From NCBI GenBank assembly GCA_945879015.1, contig CAMCUO010000014.1, forward strand, positions 1-52,154: a stretch of 52,154 bases of DNA, in the 5' to 3' direction. A model generated the notes under the pieces. That model saw only the letters and a program-made list of their open reading frames with translations. It made no database searches and was not told the origin of the DNA. Both the position numbers and the translations under genes were made by a program. The stretch comes from Chitinophaga pinensis. Its GTDB lineage: Bacteria > Bacteroidota > Bacteroidia > 2-12-FULL-35-15. Shown in pieces: positions 7,539 through 16,338 of this stretch. How positions within the stretch are numbered: the stretch's first letter is position 1; every line of letters starts with the position of its first letter.

Positions 7539-8480
7539 ATCTTATCAGCGAAAAATATAGTTAAAAAGTATGCCTCTCATACTGCATTAGATGATGTATC
7601 ATTAGACATTCCTACTCAAAGTATTTTTGGATTACTTGGTCCAAATGGTGCTGGAAAAACTTCCTTAATAAGAATTATAAATCAAATCACCGGTCCGGAT
7701 AGTGGAGAAATATTTTTTGAAAATGAAAAATTATCTCCAAAGCATGTGGAGCAAATTGGGTATTTGCCTGAAGAACGCGGTTTATACAAAAAAATGGAAG
7801 TGGGTGAGCAGGCCTTGTATTTGGCTCAGTTGAAGGGAATGAAAAAAGCAGAAGCAAAGAAAAAATTAAAATATTGGTTTGAGAAGTTTGAAATGGACGC
7901 TTGGTGGAATAAAAAAGTAGAAGAACTTTCAAAAGGAATGCAGCAAAAAGTACAATTTATTGTCACCGTGATGCACGAACCGAAATTGTTGATTTTGGAT
8001 GAACCTTTTAGTGGTTTTGATCCTATAAATGCAAATCTTATCAAGAACGAAATTCTGAATTTAAAAAAGCAAGGTTCCACTATATTGTTCTCTACACACA
8101 ACATGGGTTCTGTAGAAGAGTTGTGTGATAATATTGCTTTGATCAATCGTTCTAAAAAAATTGTGGATGGTTCTGTGAAAGATATCCGCAAAGAACATAA
8201 ATCAAATGTTATTGAAATAGAATTTACTGGAAACATGATGGGTTTTACAAATTCATTATGGACTTATGGGAAATTAGGCGAACATTCGGCAGAAGGAGAA
8301 ATGTGTAAGGCTCAAATCCAATTAACTCCTGGAAGTACGTCAAATCAGTTGCTTTCATCTGTTTTATCAGCAGTTGAAATTCATTCTTTTAAGGAAGTTA
8401 TGCCTAGTATGAATGATATTTTCATTAAAAAAGTGAGTGAGGGAAATGCAATAGGAACACAAAGTAATTTTACAGAATAA
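7533..8480 (+). CDS. ABC transporter ATP-binding protein (NatA/YhaQ-like)
   Basis: This 315-residue cytoplasmic ATPase has a Walker A GPNGAGKT (residues 36-43), signature ELSKGMQQKVQ (~131-141) and Walker B LLILDEPFSGFDP (~152-164). A C-terminal DUF4162-like extension of about 90 residues is typical of the NatA/YhaQ branch of ABC-2 exporters. Its partner is the permease at 8604, which suggests export of Na+, a peptide or a small compound; the substrate cannot be read from sequence. The start codon sits inside a simple-repeat unit, so the repeat supplies its start region. Confidence 0.9.
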   Translation: MNILSAKNIVKKYASHTALDDVSLDIPTQSIFGLLGPNGAGKTSLIRIINQITGPDSGEIFFENEKLSPKHVEQIGYLPEERGLYKKMEVGEQALYLAQLKGMKKAEAKKKLKYWFEKFEMDAWWNKKVEELSKGMQQKVQFIVTVMHEPKLLILDEPFSGFDPINANLIKNEILNLKKQGSTILFSTHNMGSVEELCDNIALINRSKKIVDGSVKDIRKEHKSNVIEIEFTGNMMGFTNSLWTYGKLGEHSAEGEMCKAQIQLTPGSTSNQLLSSVLSAVEIHSFKEVMPSMNDIFIKKVSEGNAIGTQSNFTE

Positions 8481-8558
8481 AAAACAAGTCAAAAGAGTTA
8501 AGTTAAAAGTCAAAAGCAATTGAAAACTAATTATTTTATATAATATTATTAACTAAAA

Positions 8559-8592
8559 CGTCACACTGAGCGTAGTCGAAGTGTAAGGGCGT
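8559..8592. repeat. Dispersed palindromic repeat, 'CACTGAGCGTAGTCGAAGTG' family
   Basis: The sequence CACTGAGCGTAGTCGAAGTG sits in the ABC ATPase-permease spacer, with outer pairing ACACT/AGTGT. A truncated copy lies at 34383-34402, related arms at 51451-51530, and a coding copy inside mutS at 43492-43516. The spacer just before it (8485-8525) holds AGTCAAAAG-type simple repeats. Confidence 0.7.
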
Positions 8593-8603
8593 AATCTAAA
8601 ATA

Positions 8604-9947
8604 ATGAATAAAATACTTTTAATCATAAAACGCGAGTACTTATCAAGAGTAAAGAAAAAATCTTTTATTCTGATGACTATTCTTGGACCAATTTTAATGG
8701 TTGGTATTATGATTGTGCCGATATGGTTATCAACTCAAAAAACCGAGAAGCAGAAGATAGAAGTAATAGATGAGAGTTTTTTGTTTACCGATTTAATTCC
8801 CGAAAAAGACATTGTGCATTTTGATTACCCTCCAATAACAATTCAACAAGCACGTGATGGATTTTTTGATACCGATTACGATGCAATATTATGGATTCCT
8901 AAAAATGTATTGAATGGCGGTCAAAAAGGAATTAATTTGATTTATAAAAAGCAATTAAGTAATTCCGCTCAACAACATATTCAATACAGTATTAGTAAAA
9001 TGTTGTATGAAGTAATGTTGGCAAAAAATAACGTGAATGTAAATCTTATTAAAGATGCAAAGGATAAATCAACATTTACAATGATTACTACACAAGTTGA
9101 TGAAACTGGGAAAGATAAAAAAACAAATAGAGGTTTGTACATGGGGATTGGCTTAGTAGCTGCAATCATGATTTATATTTTTATTTTCATGTATGGAGTG
9201 CAAGTCATGCGTGGAGTAATGGAAGAAAAAACAAGTCGAATAGTAGAAGTGATTCTATCATCAGTAAAACCATTCCAATTAATGATGGGGAAAATTGTTG
9301 GTGTAGCTTTAGTAGGATTGACTCAGTTTTTACTTTGGGTAATACTATCAACTACTCTTTACACTGTTGCTGTTGCTACATTTTTGAAAGACATTGATAT
9401 GAAACAAATTCAAGCGAAAGAAGAAGTTATTAAGATTGGAGAGAATTTGGATTTTGAAAAAATGGGTAAAATTGAAGAGCCAAATGAGATGACACAATTA
9501 TGGAATGATTTTAAGCAGGTAGATATGCCATTCATTACATTGTGTTTCTTGTTTTATTTCTTAGCAGGTTATTTGATGTATAGTGCAATGTTTGCAGCCA
9601 TAGGTGCTGCTGTGGATAGTGAAGCAGATACCAATCAGTTTATGTTACCTATTACCATTCCGCTTATTTTTTCTTTTGGTATCGCACAAACTGTAATGCA
9701 AGATCCCGAAGGTTCATTGGCCGTTTGGTTTTCTATGATTCCGCTCACTTCTCCTGTTGTAATGATGGTCCGTTTGCCATTTGGTGGCGTTTCTGCATTG
9801 GAGATAGCTTTGTCTATGGGCTTGTTGGTTCTAGGTTTTCTTTTTACTACTTGGTTAGCCGCACGTATTTACCGCACTGGAATTTTGATGTATGGTAAAA
9901 AAGTAAGCTGGAAAGAGCTTGGTAAATGGCTGTTCTATAAGGGTTAG
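8604..9947 (+). CDS. ABC-2 type permease (NatB/YhaP-like)
   Basis: The protein is 447 residues. One N-terminal membrane helix (~residues 22-42) is followed by a large extracytoplasmic loop (~45-185). Five or so C-terminal helices follow, starting near GLYMGIGLVAAIMIYIFIFM. The segment MRGVMEEKTSRIVEVILSSV is the cytoplasmic coupling motif of NatB/YhaP permeases. It pairs with the ATPase at 7533 as the membrane half of an exporter. The 123-base gap between the two genes is filled by repeats, yet orientation and family pairing support one transport system. Confidence 0.9.
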   Translation: MNKILLIIKREYLSRVKKKSFILMTILGPILMVGIMIVPIWLSTQKTEKQKIEVIDESFLFTDLIPEKDIVHFDYPPITIQQARDGFFDTDYDAILWIPKNVLNGGQKGINLIYKKQLSNSAQQHIQYSISKMLYEVMLAKNNVNVNLIKDAKDKSTFTMITTQVDETGKDKKTNRGLYMGIGLVAAIMIYIFIFMYGVQVMRGVMEEKTSRIVEVILSSVKPFQLMMGKIVGVALVGLTQFLLWVILSTTLYTVAVATFLKDIDMKQIQAKEEVIKIGENLDFEKMGKIEEPNEMTQLWNDFKQVDMPFITLCFLFYFLAGYLMYSAMFAAIGAAVDSEADTNQFMLPITIPLIFSFGIAQTVMQDPEGSLAVWFSMIPLTSPVVMMVRLPFGGVSALEIALSMGLLVLGFLFTTWLAARIYRTGILMYGKKVSWKELGKWLFYKG

Positions 9948-10002
9948 AAAGCACTTTATAGAGTCCCAATATTTTCATATCTTGTAGCTTTAAATGCTAT
10001 TT

Positions 10003-10935
10003 ATGAAAATTGCTGTTATCGATTTAGGGACCAACACTTTTAACTTACTTATTGTAGAAGTTAATTTCGATAAATCGTATTCACACGTATTTCAAACAAA
10101 AATTTCTGTAAAGCTTGCTGAAGGTGGAATGAACAAAGGCTTTATTGCAGATGTTGCATTTAATCGTGGAGTTGAGGCTTTCAAAACACATTTTTCAACT
10201 ACTCAAAAATATAAGGCAGATAAAATTTATGCTTTTGCTACTTCAGCAATCAGAGGTGCATCTAATGGCCTTGAGTTTGTGGAAATTGCAAAAGCTGAAA
10301 CTGGAGTTGATATTCGGGTGATTTCTGGTGACAGAGAAGCGGAACTTATCTATTATGGTGTTCGTTCAGCTGTTCAAATGACTGATGCGCCTTCTTTGAT
10401 TATTGATATTGGTGGCGGAAGCACAGAATTTATTATCGCAAATAAAAATCAGATATTCTGGAAACAAAGTTTTTTATTGGGAGCAGCACGTTTGTTGGAA
10501 ATGTCTCCTCCATCCGATCCTATTATAGATAAAGAGATAGATGTTTTTACAAATCATTTGATAAAGGAGTTGCAACCTTTGTTTGCAGCCATTAAAAAGT
10601 ATCCGGTAAAAGAATTATTAGGTTCTTCAGGTTCTTTTGATTCCTTAGCTGAGATGATAGCACACCGTTTTTATACCCCTGATATTTTAGATGATAAAAC
10701 GGAATTTACCTTTGAGTTAGAGTATTGTGAAGAAATATATAAGAGTATTTTAAAATCAACAAATGCTGAGAGACTTAAAATGAAAGGACTAGTAGCGATG
10801 CGAGTTGACATGATTGTAGTTTCAAGTATCATTGTTAATTTTGTTATCAGAGAATTTGAAATTGCAAAAATGCGATTGTCAACATACTCTTTAAAAGAAG
10901 GAGTGATTTACGAAGTATTACATGGAAAATTATAA
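10003..10935 (+). CDS. Ppx/GppA-family phosphatase (exopolyphosphatase-like)
   Basis: This is a protein of about 310 residues in the actin-like ASKHA fold. It has phosphate loop 1 MKIAVIDLGTNTFNLLIVEV and phosphate loop 2 LIIDIGGGSTEFI (~residues 130-142). It hydrolyses terminal phosphate from polyphosphate or from pppGpp. It is the short two-domain form, lacking the C-terminal HD-type domain of E. coli Ppx/GppA. The ATG at 10003 is preferred to the one at 9994 because the conserved N-terminus begins there. No polyphosphate kinase gene is adjacent, so the polyP and pppGpp roles cannot be separated here. Confidence 0.9.
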   Translation: MKIAVIDLGTNTFNLLIVEVNFDKSYSHVFQTKISVKLAEGGMNKGFIADVAFNRGVEAFKTHFSTTQKYKADKIYAFATSAIRGASNGLEFVEIAKAETGVDIRVISGDREAELIYYGVRSAVQMTDAPSLIIDIGGGSTEFIIANKNQIFWKQSFLLGAARLLEMSPPSDPIIDKEIDVFTNHLIKELQPLFAAIKKYPVKELLGSSGSFDSLAEMIAHRFYTPDILDDKTEFTFELEYCEEIYKSILKSTNAERLKMKGLVAMRVDMIVVSSIIVNFVIREFEIAKMRLSTYSLKEGVIYEVLHGKL

Positions 10936-10988
10936 ATGCTGAATTAGAAATTATGAATGAATCAAATGGTGGAATTAAAAATTTATAC

Positions 10989-11004
10989 TTTGTAAATTTA
11001 CAAA
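10989..11004. promoter_or_regulatory. 16-base perfect palindrome upstream of the sigma-54-type regulator
   Basis: TTTGTAAATTTACAAA is an exact palindrome, 70 bases before the regulator's ATG. Its left edge overlaps TATACTTTG, one base longer than the -7 consensus. Position and symmetry suit an operator, perhaps autoregulatory. AT-rich DNA can form short palindromes by chance. Confidence 0.4.
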
Positions 11005-11073
11005 TAGAATAATACTAAATAAGGTGAATTATATTAAAATATTTATAATTTATAATTAATAATTTTTTTTAAA

Positions 11074-12252
11074 ATGGCAAAAATATTAATCATTGATGAC
11101 GAAAAAAGTATCCGTAAAACTTTACGTGAAATTTTGGAGTATGAAAAATATCAAGTAGATGAAGCTTCGGATGGAGTGGAAGGAGTTGCTATGATTCAAA
11201 AGGAGAAGTATGATATTGTTTTATGCGATATTAAAATGCCAAAAATGGATGGTATTGAAGCGCTTGATAAAATTATGCAATTGTCTTCAGATACACCTAT
11301 AGTAATGATATCCGGACACGGGAATATTGAAACTGCTGTTGAGGCTGTAAAAAAAGGAGCTTTTGATTTTATTGCTAAACCTTTAGACTTAAATCGTTTG
11401 TTGGTCACCATTCGTAATGCAATGGATAAGTCTACTTTGGTTACGGAGACGAAAGTGTTGAAGAAAAAGGTAAGCAAAACCTTTGATATGGTTGGAGAAT
11501 CAAAAGGTATTCGACAGATTCAGGAAATGATTGAACGTGTTGCTCCCACTGATGCACGTGTTTTAATTACTGGCGGCAATGGAAGTGGAAAAGAATTAGT
11601 TGCCCGTTGGTTGCATGAAAAAAGTAATCGTGCGAATGCTCCTTTGATCGAGGTGAACTGTGCTGCTATTCCAAGTGAATTAATAGAAAGTGAATTATTT
11701 GGTCACGAGAAAGGTGCTTTTACTTCGGCCATAAATCAACGTAAAGGAAAGTTTGAACAAGCCGAAGGAGGAACTTTGTTCATGGATGAGATCGGTGATA
11801 TGAGTCTTTCAGCTCAGGCAAAAGTATTACGTGCTTTGCAAGAAAATAAAATTACCAGAGTAGGAGGAGAAAAAGAAATAAAAGTAAATGTGCGGGTAGT
11901 GGCAGCAACCAACAAAGATTTACAAAAAGAAATTGCAGCGGGAAATTTTCGGGAAGATTTATACCACCGTTTGAGTGTTATCCTAATTCACGTTCCATCA
12001 TTGAATGAACGCAAAGAAGATATTCCTTTATTAGCAGAACATTTCTTAAAAATGATTTGTGAAGATCATGGTATGCCAGGTAAAAGTTTTTCGAAAGATG
12101 CAATAAAAGAATTGCAAAAAATTAATTGGACAGGAAATATTCGTGAATTTAGAAACGTTGTAGAACGCTTGATTATATTGTGTGATAAAACAATTACTGA
12201 TAAGGATGTGATTGCCTATGCGAGGCCGCTGAAAGGGTTAGAGCGATCTTAA
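11074..12252 (+). CDS. Sigma-54-dependent response regulator (NtrC/AtoC type) without visible HTH
   Basis: The 392-residue protein has a receiver domain (residues ~3-115) with phospho-acceptor Asp52 (DIVLCDIKMPKMDG) and an AAA+ sigma-54 activation domain (~140-365). The Walker A-like motif is GGNGSGKE. The loop that touches sigma-54 reads GAFTSA, not the canonical GAFTGA. Walker B is GGTLFMDEIGD and the arginine-finger region REDLYHRLSV is present. After the AAA+ domain only ~25 residues remain (ITDKDVIAYARPLKGLERS), so no Fis-type DNA-binding domain is evident. This short form may be normal in its lineage. No histidine kinase is adjacent. The gene overlaps the convergent cyclotransferase gene by 15 bases. 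Confidence 0.9.
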   Translation: MAKILIIDDEKSIRKTLREILEYEKYQVDEASDGVEGVAMIQKEKYDIVLCDIKMPKMDGIEALDKIMQLSSDTPIVMISGHGNIETAVEAVKKGAFDFIAKPLDLNRLLVTIRNAMDKSTLVTETKVLKKKVSKTFDMVGESKGIRQIQEMIERVAPTDARVLITGGNGSGKELVARWLHEKSNRANAPLIEVNCAAIPSELIESELFGHEKGAFTSAINQRKGKFEQAEGGTLFMDEIGDMSLSAQAKVLRALQENKITRVGGEKEIKVNVRVVAATNKDLQKEIAAGNFREDLYHRLSVILIHVPSLNERKEDIPLLAEHFLKMICEDHGMPGKSFSKDAIKELQKINWTGNIREFRNVVERLIILCDKTITDKDVIAYARPLKGLERS

Positions 12253-13062
12253 TTTTATAACATAAATACTCGGAAACATTTTTCCGGTTATAAACATTCT
12301 TTTTGTAGCGGAATCGTAAGCAATTCCGTTTAGCACGTCCGCTTCAGGGTTCAGTTTGTGTGCTTCATTTGTAAGTTCTGAGCAATCCATTACCCCTACT
12401 ACTTTCCCACTTTTCAAATCAATCTTTACGATATAGTTTTTTGTCCAAACATTTGCATAAATATATCCGTCAACATATTCTAATTCGTTTAGAGCGTTTT
12501 CAGGATAGCCACCATTCGTTACATATATTGTTTTTATTTCTTTCAAAGTTTTTGGATCCCAATAAGTCAATAGATTTGTTCCATCACTTAAAATTATAGA
12601 TGTTCCATCTGTAGTCATTCCCCAACCTTCTTTGTTTTTAAAAGGAAACTGCCCTATTTGTTTATATGTTTTAGCATCATACATATAACAAATCTGATTC
12701 TTATATGTTAGTTGATAAATTTTATCATTCAAGATAACAATTCCTTCTCCAAAGAAGTCTCTGCCGATATTTATTTTAGGATTTATTTTTCCTTTTATAG
12801 TGTCTAAAATACCTATAACCGTTTTATATTGCGGCTGATCTGCTGGAGCTCCAGTGCTTTCAAAAATTTGGTTGTTATGAAACAATAGTCCTTCCGTAAA
12901 GGCTGTTAAGTCGTGCGGTAGTTTCCCTATTACATCATAATTTATGGTTGCAACCAGCTCTTCAGTTTTAGGGGTAATAGTTTCTACTTCAGTTTTTTTT
13001 GAATCAGATGAACAAGAGTTGAGAAGTACTAACACAAATAATATTGAAAATATTTTTTTCAT
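12238..13062 (-). CDS. Glutaminyl-peptide cyclotransferase, lipoprotein
   Basis: The 274-residue protein has a lipoprotein signal peptide with lipobox LNSC (Cys17). The rest is a five-bladed beta-propeller of the plant/bacterial glutaminyl cyclase family, with segments such as LPHDLTAFTEGLLFHNNQIFESTG and LNELEYVDGYIYANVW. The enzyme turns N-terminal glutamine into pyroglutamate, here on exported proteins at the cell surface or in the periplasm. It lies 6 bases after the CpsB-like phosphatase gene, so it is probably the last gene of the minus-strand sugar operon, though its function is unrelated to sugar nucleotides. It overlaps the convergent response-regulator gene by 15 bases. Confidence 0.88.
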   Translation of the reverse strand: MKKIFSILFVLVLLNSCSSDSKKTEVETITPKTEELVATINYDVIGKLPHDLTAFTEGLLFHNNQIFESTGAPADQPQYKTVIGILDTIKGKINPKINIGRDFFGEGIVILNDKIYQLTYKNQICYMYDAKTYKQIGQFPFKNKEGWGMTTDGTSIILSDGTNLLTYWDPKTLKEIKTIYVTNGGYPENALNELEYVDGYIYANVWTKNYIVKIDLKSGKVVGVMDCSELTNEAHKLNPEADVLNGIAYDSATKRMFITGKMFPSIYVIKLRSL

Positions 13063-13068
13063 TTTTAA

Positions 13069-13818
13069 TTATAAGTTTTTATTCAGGAGCAATCCGCTTC
13101 CTATTAATTTTTCTAGATAAGGTTCATATATAACTTGCTTCATTAAACTAATATGGCTCATATGGTGGCAATCAGTGCCAATAAATGAAATCATATTTTT
13201 ATCTATCATCTGCTCGGCTATTTTTTTAGTTGAAGGAGAATAATATCCAGTAAGAGAATTGATATTCATTTGAAGTAAAACACCTTTATCGATAAAAGAC
13301 TCGTATTTTTCAAATTCGTTGTGCCAGAAATTATAACGCTCAGGGTGCGCTAATACAGGCTTATAGCCTAGTAGTTGCATTTTGAAAATGATATGATATA
13401 AATTATCCGGTGGATTCATGTATGAAATTTCAAACAACAAATATTTGTTTCCGAAAGTTAACAATGGTCCATCATCTAGTTTTTTTTCAAAATCATAGTC
13501 CAAATAGTATTCAGAAACAGCATCCAATTCAATATCAACTTCTGCTTCTTTCAAGGCTTTTTTTACATTGTCTCTCCCGCTTAAAATAATCTCTGTTGTA
13601 TTGCGATAGTAGTCGCTCATTGTATGAGGTGATGTAATTACTTTTTTGTAACCGAATTTCTGCATTTCAGCAATCATCAACAAGCTATCCTCCATTGTTT
13701 GTGCACCATCATCAATTCCGGGAATAAAATGGGAATGTATGTCAGTTCCCAATACTGATAAGTCGACTGGAGTGCTTAGTCGTTTTGGTTTTTTATTGAA
13801 GATGTTGAATAGTCCCAT
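13069..13818 (-). CDS. CpsB/CapC-type tyrosine-protein phosphatase (PHP family)
   Basis: The protein is 249 residues with the PHP metal-binding motifs of CpsB/YwqE phosphatases: TDIHSHFIPGIDDGA (His28, His30), TSPHTMSDYY, LAHPERY and a C-terminal IGTDCHH. These manganese-dependent enzymes remove phosphate from Wzc-type tyrosine kinases and so tune polysaccharide export. It sits at the downstream end of a nucleotide-sugar cluster, which supports a role in capsule or exopolysaccharide control. No Wzc-like kinase is in the window. Confidence 0.88.
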   Translation of the reverse strand: MGLFNIFNKKPKRLSTPVDLSVLGTDIHSHFIPGIDDGAQTMEDSLLMIAEMQKFGYKKVITSPHTMSDYYRNTTEIILSGRDNVKKALKEAEVDIELDAVSEYYLDYDFEKKLDDGPLLTFGNKYLLFEISYMNPPDNLYHIIFKMQLLGYKPVLAHPERYNFWHNEFEKYESFIDKGVLLQMNINSLTGYYSPSTKKIAEQMIDKNMISFIGTDCHHMSHISLMKQVIYEPYLEKLIGSGLLLNKNL

Positions 13819-13875
13819 TACGGATAACGAATAATTACGAATTTTACGAATCAGTGTATAACTTGTATATAACTA

Positions 13876-14859
13876 CTATTTAGTTTTAAACCAAGCTAAA
13901 GTATGTTTCAAGCCTTCTTCAATTTTTACCTGAGGCTGATAGTTGATGGCACTTTTTGCTTTAGAAATATCTGCTAAAGAATCGCGAACATCACCAGGTC
14001 TGTCAGCTCTGTACGTTTGTTGAATAGTACTTCCCGTTAACTTTTTCAAAATGTCTACTAAGAGATTCAATGAAACACGTTCACCAACGGCAATGTTGAA
14101 AATTGTTCCATCCGTTTTTACATTTTGTTCAAACATAGCTTTTACGTTAGCTTGTACAGCATTGGAAACAAAAGTAAAATCACGTGTTTGTTCGCCATCA
14201 CCATTAATTGCTGGTGCCGAATTGGTCAATAAAGCATTTATGAATAGGGGAATTGCTGCGGCATATTCTCCTAGTGGATTTTGTCTAGGGCCAAAAATAT
14301 TAAAATATCGTAATCCAATAATTTCCATATTATATGTTTTTGCAAAAATTTCACCATACAATTCATTAGTCATTTTTGAAACAGCATATGGAGAAAGTTG
14401 TTTACCTATTTGATTTTCTACTTTGGGTAAAATTTTACTGTCGCCATAAACGGATGATGAACTTGCATAGACAATGCGTTTTACATTTGCATCACGGGCA
14501 GCCAGTAATACGTTTATAAATCCTGTTGCATTAACATTGTGTGTAGCTATCGGGTTTTTAATTGAGCGTGGTACTGAGCCTAATGCTGCTTGGTGAAAAA
14601 CATAATCTACTCCAATACATGCTTTGTTACAGTCATTTGTGTTGCAAATATCACCATTGATAAATTGAAAATTAGGAAGCGATAGATAAGGTTCTATGTT
14701 TTCTTCAAATCCAGTCGCTAGGTTATCTAAAACAATAACTTTTTTTGCATTGTACTTAAATAAGTATTCTACGATATTTGAACCAATAAATCCGGCACCG
14801 CCAGTCACTAAAAAAGTTTTGGATGATAAGTCGATTGTATGAAAAGGAGTGGAGTACAT
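13876..14859 (-). CDS. NAD-dependent epimerase, WbpP/TviC-like (UDP-GlcNAc 4-epimerase)
   Basis: This 327-residue extended-SDR enzyme has the NAD-binding GGAGFIGSN near the N-terminus and the catalytic YAVSK (Tyr-x3-Lys). The segment GSVPRSIKNPIATHNVNATG is the hallmark I associate with WbpP/WbgU/TviC, which interconvert UDP-GlcNAc and UDP-GalNAc (or their uronic acids). LRYFNIFGPRQNP follows as usual. It belongs to the minus-strand sugar-nucleotide operon between rfbB and the CpsB-like phosphatase. A 47-base spacer of AAAGTCAAAAG-type simple repeats lies just upstream. Substrate choice between neutral and acidic sugars is uncertain. Confidence 0.88.
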   Translation of the reverse strand: MYSTPFHTIDLSSKTFLVTGGAGFIGSNIVEYLFKYNAKKVIVLDNLATGFEENIEPYLSLPNFQFINGDICNTNDCNKACIGVDYVFHQAALGSVPRSIKNPIATHNVNATGFINVLLAARDANVKRIVYASSSSVYGDSKILPKVENQIGKQLSPYAVSKMTNELYGEIFAKTYNMEIIGLRYFNIFGPRQNPLGEYAAAIPLFINALLTNSAPAINGDGEQTRDFTFVSNAVQANVKAMFEQNVKTDGTIFNIAVGERVSLNLLVDILKKLTGSTIQQTYRADRPGDVRDSLADISKAKSAINYQPQVKIEEGLKHTLAWFKTK

Positions 14860-14906
14860 TATATAGTCAAAAGTTTAAATTCAAAAGTCAAAAGAAAAGC
14901 CAAAAA

Positions 14907-15959
14907 TTATCGTTTAGTATATTGTTGTTCGTAATATTTTTTATAGTCACCGGAAGTGACATTGTTTAGCCAGCCTTCATTAGCTAAATACCAATCAACC
15001 GTTTTTTCTAAACCTTCTTCAAATTGTAAAGATGGAACCCAGCCTAATTCTTTTTGAAGTTTAGTAGAATCAATGGCATAACGTAAATCGTGACCAGCTC
15101 TATCTTTTACAAAAGTGATAAGATTGGCAGATTCGCCCTCTGCACGATTTAATTTCTTATCCATTATTTTACATAGCAAATGAATCAAATCAATGTTGGT
15201 CCATTCATTATGGCCGCCAATATTGTAAGTTGTCCCTGTTTTTGCGGCATGAAAAATTACATCAATTGCTCTTGCATGATCTTCTACCCATAACCAATCA
15301 CGAATGTTTTCTCCTTTTCCATAAATTGGAATGGATTTATTATTCTTTATATTGTGAATAGAAAGGGGAATTAATTTTTCTGGAAAGTGGTGACTGCCAT
15401 AATTGTTAGAACAATTTGAAATAACAGCATTCATTCCGTAAGTATCATGATAAGCTCTAACAAAATGATCGGAGCTGGCTTTTGATGCTGAATACGGACT
15501 ATGAGGGTCGTAAGCGGTTGTTTCTGTGAACATTCCAGTTTCTCCTAATGTTCCATATACTTCATCAGTGGAAACATGATAAAAACGATGTGAAGCGTAA
15601 TTGTCTTTCCAATTTGTTTTAGCTGCATTTAATAAGTTTACAGTCCCAATTACATTTGTCATTACAAATTCCAATGGATTGCTTATGCTTCTGTCGACAT
15701 GACTTTCTGCAGCCAAATGAATTACTGCATCAAATTTATGAAGGCTAAAAAGTTCGTTAATAAATGTTGCATCAACAATGTCACCTTTCACAAAAGAGTA
15801 ATTGGGTTTTTTCTCAACATCCTTGATGTTATTCAAATTTCCAGCATAAGTAAGATTATCTAAATTAACAATTTGATAATTTGGATATTTATTTACAAAT
15901 AATCGAACAACATGTGAGCCAATAAATCCAGCACCTCCAGTGATTAGTATTTTCTTCAT
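14907..15959 (-). CDS. rfbB: dTDP-glucose 4,6-dehydratase
   Basis: RfbB converts dTDP-glucose to dTDP-4-keto-6-deoxyglucose, the branch point for rhamnose and other deoxysugars. The 350-residue extended-SDR protein has TGGAGFIGSHVV at the N-terminus, HLAAESHVDRSI, the catalytic YSASKASSDHFV and the typical NNYGSHHFPEKLIPL. It matches the family throughout. Its ATG overlaps the TGA of the small upstream gene by four bases (ATGA), which suggests translational coupling. rfbA, rfbC and rfbD are absent from the window. Confidence 0.94.
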   Translation of the reverse strand: MKKILITGGAGFIGSHVVRLFVNKYPNYQIVNLDNLTYAGNLNNIKDVEKKPNYSFVKGDIVDATFINELFSLHKFDAVIHLAAESHVDRSISNPLEFVMTNVIGTVNLLNAAKTNWKDNYASHRFYHVSTDEVYGTLGETGMFTETTAYDPHSPYSASKASSDHFVRAYHDTYGMNAVISNCSNNYGSHHFPEKLIPLSIHNIKNNKSIPIYGKGENIRDWLWVEDHARAIDVIFHAAKTGTTYNIGGHNEWTNIDLIHLLCKIMDKKLNRAEGESANLITFVKDRAGHDLRYAIDSTKLQKELGWVPSLQFEEGLEKTVDWYLANEGWLNNVTSGDYKKYYEQQYTKR

Positions 15960-16246
15960 TTAGAATTAATTTTTAAAACGACTACGGTCATTTTTTTATT
16001 AGTAATATTCATAATTCTCCATTTTACTTCTCTTTCGTTACCAATGATTGTAATTAGATCATTGTGTAATGTCCATTTTTCATCATTAAATCTGACTGGA
16101 TTGGTTTCAGAATTACACAATACATTATGGTATTCCGAAAAAGTTTTGTCAGTAGCTAATTCTATTCCAGCTACAGCTCCAGCCCATTGATATAGTTTAT
16201 CTGTATACTTTATTTTAGTAAAAATTAACGTATCGTTTATTTTCAT
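15956..16246 (-). CDS. Small lipocalin-like protein, probably 5'-truncated
   Basis: The frame encodes ~96 residues from an ATG at 16246. The C-terminal half (KWTLHNDLITIIGNEREVKW, then RIMNITNKKMTVVVL) resembles the last strands of Bacteroidota lipocalin-like proteins. Reading upstream without a start gives HWTSEVDLYDMKIND before a stop, which looks like the conserved Trp at the mouth of a lipocalin barrel. A signal peptide is missing. I infer that the 5' part was lost and that the remnant starts internally. The four-base overlap with rfbB may keep it translated. The upstream spacer (about 16300-16330) is a TTTTGACTTTTGACTTTTAA-type repeat. Function unknown. Confidence 0.5.
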   Translation of the reverse strand: MKINDTLIFTKIKYTDKLYQWAGAVAGIELATDKTFSEYHNVLCNSETNPVRFNDEKWTLHNDLITIIGNEREVKWRIMNITNKKMTVVVLKINSK

Positions 16247-16338
16247 ATCATACAAATCGACTTCACTGGTCCAATGTCAAAACTGATTTTTTGCACGAAA
16301 TAAATTTTGACTTTTGACTTTTAAAACTTTTGCCTTAC

